Shown: positions 25,720 to 26,100 of the stretch, piece by piece | How positions within the stretch are numbered: position 1 is the stretch's first letter | How the letters are laid out: every line of letters starts with the position of its first letter | DNA from: JBCCFX01 sp039029515 | Lineage (GTDB): Bacteria > Planctomycetota > Phycisphaerae > Phycisphaerales > SM1A02 | Assembly: GCA_039029515.1 (NCBI GenBank) | Contig: JBCCFX010000029.1 | Span: 1-26,100 of the forward strand | DNA length: 26,100 bases | Reading direction: 5' to 3' | Translations under genes and position numbers: made by a program | The notes under the pieces: model-generated | Seen by the model: the letters and a program-made list of their open reading frames with translations, nothing else | The model's database searches: none | What the model was told of the DNA's origin: nothing

Positions 25720-26100
25720 ATGATTCGGCTGACCAACCTGTGCCGCTCGATCGCACTCGTGTTCATGGTGGCGGTACTCTGGTCGTGTGCCGAACCGGTC
25801 ATGGGGCCGCAACGGGATACCTCGACCGGTTGGTCGCCGCGGACGTACGCATGTCCCGACGTCAGTACGCTCCAACCGATTCAGATCGATGGCAAGCTCG
25901 ATGATGCCGCGTGGTCCGCTGCACCGTGGACGGCATCGTTCGTGGACATCGAAGGTGCTCGCCGTCCTGCGCCCTGGCATGACACACGCGTCAAGATGAT
26001 GTGGGACGAGACATTCATCTACTTCGGCGCTGACATGGTTGAAACCGATCTCTGGGCGACATACACCAAGCGCGACTCGATCATCTATCACGAAAACGAC
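25720..26100 (+). CDS. Lipoprotein with carbohydrate-binding family 9-like domain (3' end outside window)
   Basis: The frame from ATG 25720 is open to the right edge; 127 residues are visible. The N-terminus has a signal with a lipobox-like VLWSC (Cys23). Residues about 54 onward read IQIDGKLDDAAWSAAPWTASF and VKMMWDETFIYFGADM, the CBM9-like pattern (IDGxLDExxW...; W-D-x-x-x-Y-x-x) found in planctomycete and Bacteroidota sugar-binding proteins and some endo-beta-xylanases. It may bind polysaccharide or be fused to a C-terminal enzyme outside the window. No Shine-Dalgarno is clear; a TGA in frame at 25693 rules out an earlier start. Confidence 0.75.
   Translation, partial: MIRLTNLCRSIALVFMVAVLWSCAEPVMGPQRDTSTGWSPRTYACPDVSTLQPIQIDGKLDDAAWSAAPWTASFVDIEGARRPAPWHDTRVKMMWDETFIYFGADMVETDLWATYTKRDSIIYHEND

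Noticed and set aside
1..26100. tRNA, rRNA, CRISPR arrays, insertion sequences, attachment sites and plasmid or phage genes
   Set aside because: No cloverleaf-like tRNA, repeat-spacer pattern, transposase or integrase was seen on either strand.

Overview
The window looks like chromosomal DNA from a Planctomycetota bacterium, most likely Phycisphaerae. Three things suggest this: a secreted protease ending in a dockerin-like calcium-binding tail, a secreted protein ending in a 'PAP + hydrophobic stretch + Arg-rich' sorting tail typical of that class, and moderately high GC with many GTG starts. This is inference from protein features; there is no marker gene. I see no rRNA, tRNA, CRISPR array or insertion sequence.

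Left part (1-6300). The window opens inside the C-terminal domain of an HrpA-type RNA helicase. A compact four-gene + strand cassette follows (834-5803): a WXG100-like small protein, a coiled-coil protein, a second short protein with the same W-x-D-x5-F motif, and a 1299-residue membrane-anchored FtsK/SpoIIIE ATPase with long coiled coils. This resembles a stripped-down type VII (ESX/Yuk-like) secretion system and is the best candidate here for an undescribed system. A lone PilX-like pseudopilin comes next.

Middle part (6301-21973). A large secreted M36-like metalloprotease is encoded on the - strand. After it comes a broad envelope/glycan region: a Kdo/WaaP-like kinase divergent from a family 2 glycosyltransferase, a dodecin and a VOC protein, then a tightly overlapping - strand operon (flippase, glycosyltransferase, methyltransferase). 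A divergent xylulokinase, a small secreted protein, an ABC-exporter-like protein whose nucleotide-binding domain has lost its catalytic motifs, a sulfotransferase and a GT4 glycosyltransferase complete it. Together these could build, export and decorate (phosphate, methyl, sulfate) a surface polysaccharide or LPS. The dodecin, VOC protein and xylulokinase may be unrelated bystanders.

Right part (22069-26100). A membrane-anchored multi-PAS/GAF histidine kinase of the HisKA_2/HWE type has no response regulator beside it. It is followed by a two-repeat lipoprotein on the - strand and, running off the right edge on the + strand, the start of a CBM9-like lipoprotein.

No gene-free gap exceeds 300 bases. 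The longest (about 9397-9584, 15063-15262, 24532-24720 and 25516-25719) hold no convincing gene or RNA.
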